Assembly (NCBI GenBank): GCA_018267795.1
Contig: JAFDXS010000100.1
Location: forward strand, 1 to 7,693
Origin: Bacteroidota bacterium
GTDB taxonomy: Bacteria; Bacteroidota; Bacteroidia; Chitinophagales; Chitinophagaceae
DNA: 7,693 nt
Direction: 5' to 3'
The notes below the pieces were generated by a model that saw nothing but the letters and a program-made list of their open reading frames with translations, searched no databases and was not told the origin of the DNA. Position numbers and translations under genes: made by a program. The stretch's first letter is position 1. Each line of letters starts with the position of its first letter. Positions 6,961 to 7,693 of the stretch are shown in pieces.

Positions 6961-6987
6961 TTCGCTACATTTCGATAAGATAAAAGG

Positions 6988-7012
6988 AACCTCCCGCTTT
7001 GGGAGGTTTTTT
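6988..7012 (+). terminator. Rho-independent terminator of rplKAJL
   Basis: AACCTCCC (6988-6995) pairs with GGGAGGTT (7001-7008) around a GCTTT loop, followed by an uninterrupted T run (7007-7012) and more T-rich sequence. It lies 28 bases after the rplL stop and argues against read-through into any downstream plus-strand gene. Confidence 0.92.
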
Positions 7013-7037
7013 ATTTTATACCTTTCCAATGATTTAC

Positions 7038-7068
7038 AAAAAAAAGATGGCTGCCATAAGGCAGCCAT
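7038..7068 (-). terminator. Rho-independent terminator of the small lipoprotein gene
   Basis: ATGGCTGCC (7047-7055) pairs perfectly with GGCAGCCAT (7060-7068) around a 4-base loop. Read on the minus strand it is followed by one C and a run of eight T (7045-7038). It sits 26 bases after the stop at 7095. With the rplL terminator it forms a tail-to-tail pair between the convergent transcripts. Confidence 0.9.
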
Positions 7069-7094
7069 AAAAATATAGTAATTGTACCTTAAAA

Positions 7095-7571
7095 TTAATT
7101 ACGTTGGTATTCTACATAGCCATCGGTGATACTGGTGCCTGTACCCTGGAAAGAGAAGTTAGCCCTTATCCAATTGTGGTCTTCGAATACGTTCAGTGTG
7201 CCGTAAGTGGAATTAACAGTATCGCCATTTAAAACGTAGGTAGCTGTAGCATTTGTATTCATTGAATACAGACCGAGGCCATTATAATGAGGAATATCTA
7301 TAATGATGGTACGTTTAGATGCGCTAACACCATAAGTGCCAATCATCTTAATTTCTCCACTTGATTGGAAACCAATACCATAAGATGATCTCCAAAGCAC
7401 TGTATCTCCATTGATCCTAGCTACCATATAAACATCACCATGAGGGCCTAAAGGAAGATTGAGCGGATTTGGCACATTGCTCTTATCAACAGTTGGGCTC
7501 ATGTCATAAGCACCGTTATTACAAGAATATAAGCCAATAAGTACAAGGGCGGAGAGTAAAACCTTCTTCAT
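7095..7571 (-). CDS. Small lipoprotein, possibly DUF6252-like
   Basis: A 158-residue protein. The N-terminus MKKVLLSALVLIGLYSC is a lipoprotein signal with a lipobox ending at Cys17, so the mature protein is lipid-anchored. The residues after the Cys are NNGAYD, without an immediate acidic cluster, so surface exposure cannot be argued from a lipoprotein export signal. From about residue 46 the protein is beta-rich: VYMVARINGDTVLWRSS, IKMIGTYGVSASKRTIIIDI, NATATYVLNGDTV, YGTLNVFEDHNWIRANFSFQG, then SITDGYVEY. This layout of repeated strands, with a late GTLNV and FSF segment, recalls the DUF6252 lipoproteins of Bacteroidota. That match is from memory and tentative. The molecular function is unknown. 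The gene is transcribed alone between its own promoter candidate and terminator, convergent to rplL. Confidence 0.8.
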   Translation of the reverse strand: MKKVLLSALVLIGLYSCNNGAYDMSPTVDKSNVPNPLNLPLGPHGDVYMVARINGDTVLWRSSYGIGFQSSGEIKMIGTYGVSASKRTIIIDIPHYNGLGLYSMNTNATATYVLNGDTVNSTYGTLNVFEDHNWIRANFSFQGTGTSITDGYVEYQRN

Positions 7572-7590
7572 TAATAATTATTTATCCGTA

Positions 7591-7621
7591 TAAAGATAAT
7601 ACGCAGATTAAAAATACAAAA
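7591..7621 (-). promoter_or_regulatory. Candidate promoter of the small lipoprotein gene
   Basis: On the minus strand, TTTTG (7621-7617) is followed after 18 bases by TATCTTTA (7598-7591), a 7 of 8 match to TAnnTTTG. The spacing is the same as in the rplK promoter. Transcription would start near 7585, giving a very short leader of about 14 bases before the ATG at 7571. Confidence 0.45.
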
Positions 7622-7647
7622 TATTATTTCAAAATTAGTCCATTATG

Positions 7648-7664
7648 TGTTGATAAGTGGACAA
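7648..7664 (+). other. Pair of DnaA-box-like 9-mers
   Basis: TGTTGATAA (7648-7656) differs by one base from the consensus DnaA box TGTGGATAA. The overlapping AGTGGACAA (7656-7664) differs by two. Such sequences occur near replication origins but also by chance in AT-rich intergenic DNA. The window ends 29 bases further on, so no cluster can be shown. Confidence 0.2.
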
Positions 7665-7670
7665 CTATAT

Positions 7671-7693
7671 TTCCGCTTTTTTCCGCTTTTTTC
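7671..7693 (+). repeat. Short tandem repeat at the right edge
   Basis: The 10-mer TTCCGCTTTT occurs twice in direct tandem (7671-7680 and 7681-7690) and a third copy begins (TTC) before the window ends. The total copy number and function cannot be seen. Confidence 0.6.

Overview
The window looks like a chromosomal segment of a member of the Bacteroidota, most likely Chitinophagaceae or a close relative. Three things point there: a large secreted protein ending in a CHU_C (gliding-motility-associated, type IX secretion type B) domain, promoter-like sites of the TTTG / TAnnTTTG type, and A-rich start regions without Shine-Dalgarno motifs. Isoleucine is often written ATA, even in ribosomal protein genes.

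Layout, left to right. (1) Positions 1-806, minus strand: the 5' part of an Omp85/BamA-like outer-membrane protein gene (signal peptide, POTRA-like domain, start of the barrel). It runs off the left edge, apparently starts with TTG, and is preceded by a promoter candidate. (2) Positions 1028-4296, minus strand: a two-gene unit for surface or secreted proteins. The promoter-proximal gene (149 aa) is a signal peptide, a short cargo and a type A-like T9SS sorting domain. Eight bases later comes a 936-aa modular adhesin-like protein with an uncharacterised N-terminal domain, an Ig-like domain, three PKD domains and a CHU_C sorting domain. A strong hairpin/T-tract terminator follows. (3) Positions 4297-4778: a divergent intergenic region with a promoter for each side and a structured leader before rplK. 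(4) Positions 4779-6960, plus strand: rplK-rplA-rplJ-rplL (ribosomal proteins L11, L1, L10, L7/L12), closed by a terminator at 6988-7012. (5) Positions 7095-7571, minus strand: a small lipoprotein gene with its own promoter and terminator. (6) The right edge has two DnaA-box-like 9-mers and a short 10-bp tandem repeat.

The ribosomal genes form the GTPase-associated centre and L1 stalk of the 50S subunit and are probably one autoregulated transcript. The flanking genes all concern the cell envelope. No mobile element, CRISPR array, tRNA or rRNA was seen. The most interesting points are the type A mini-protein paired with a type B adhesin, the rplK leader hairpin that may mimic the L1-binding site of 23S rRNA, and the separation of rplKAJL from its usual partners secE/nusG and rpoBC.
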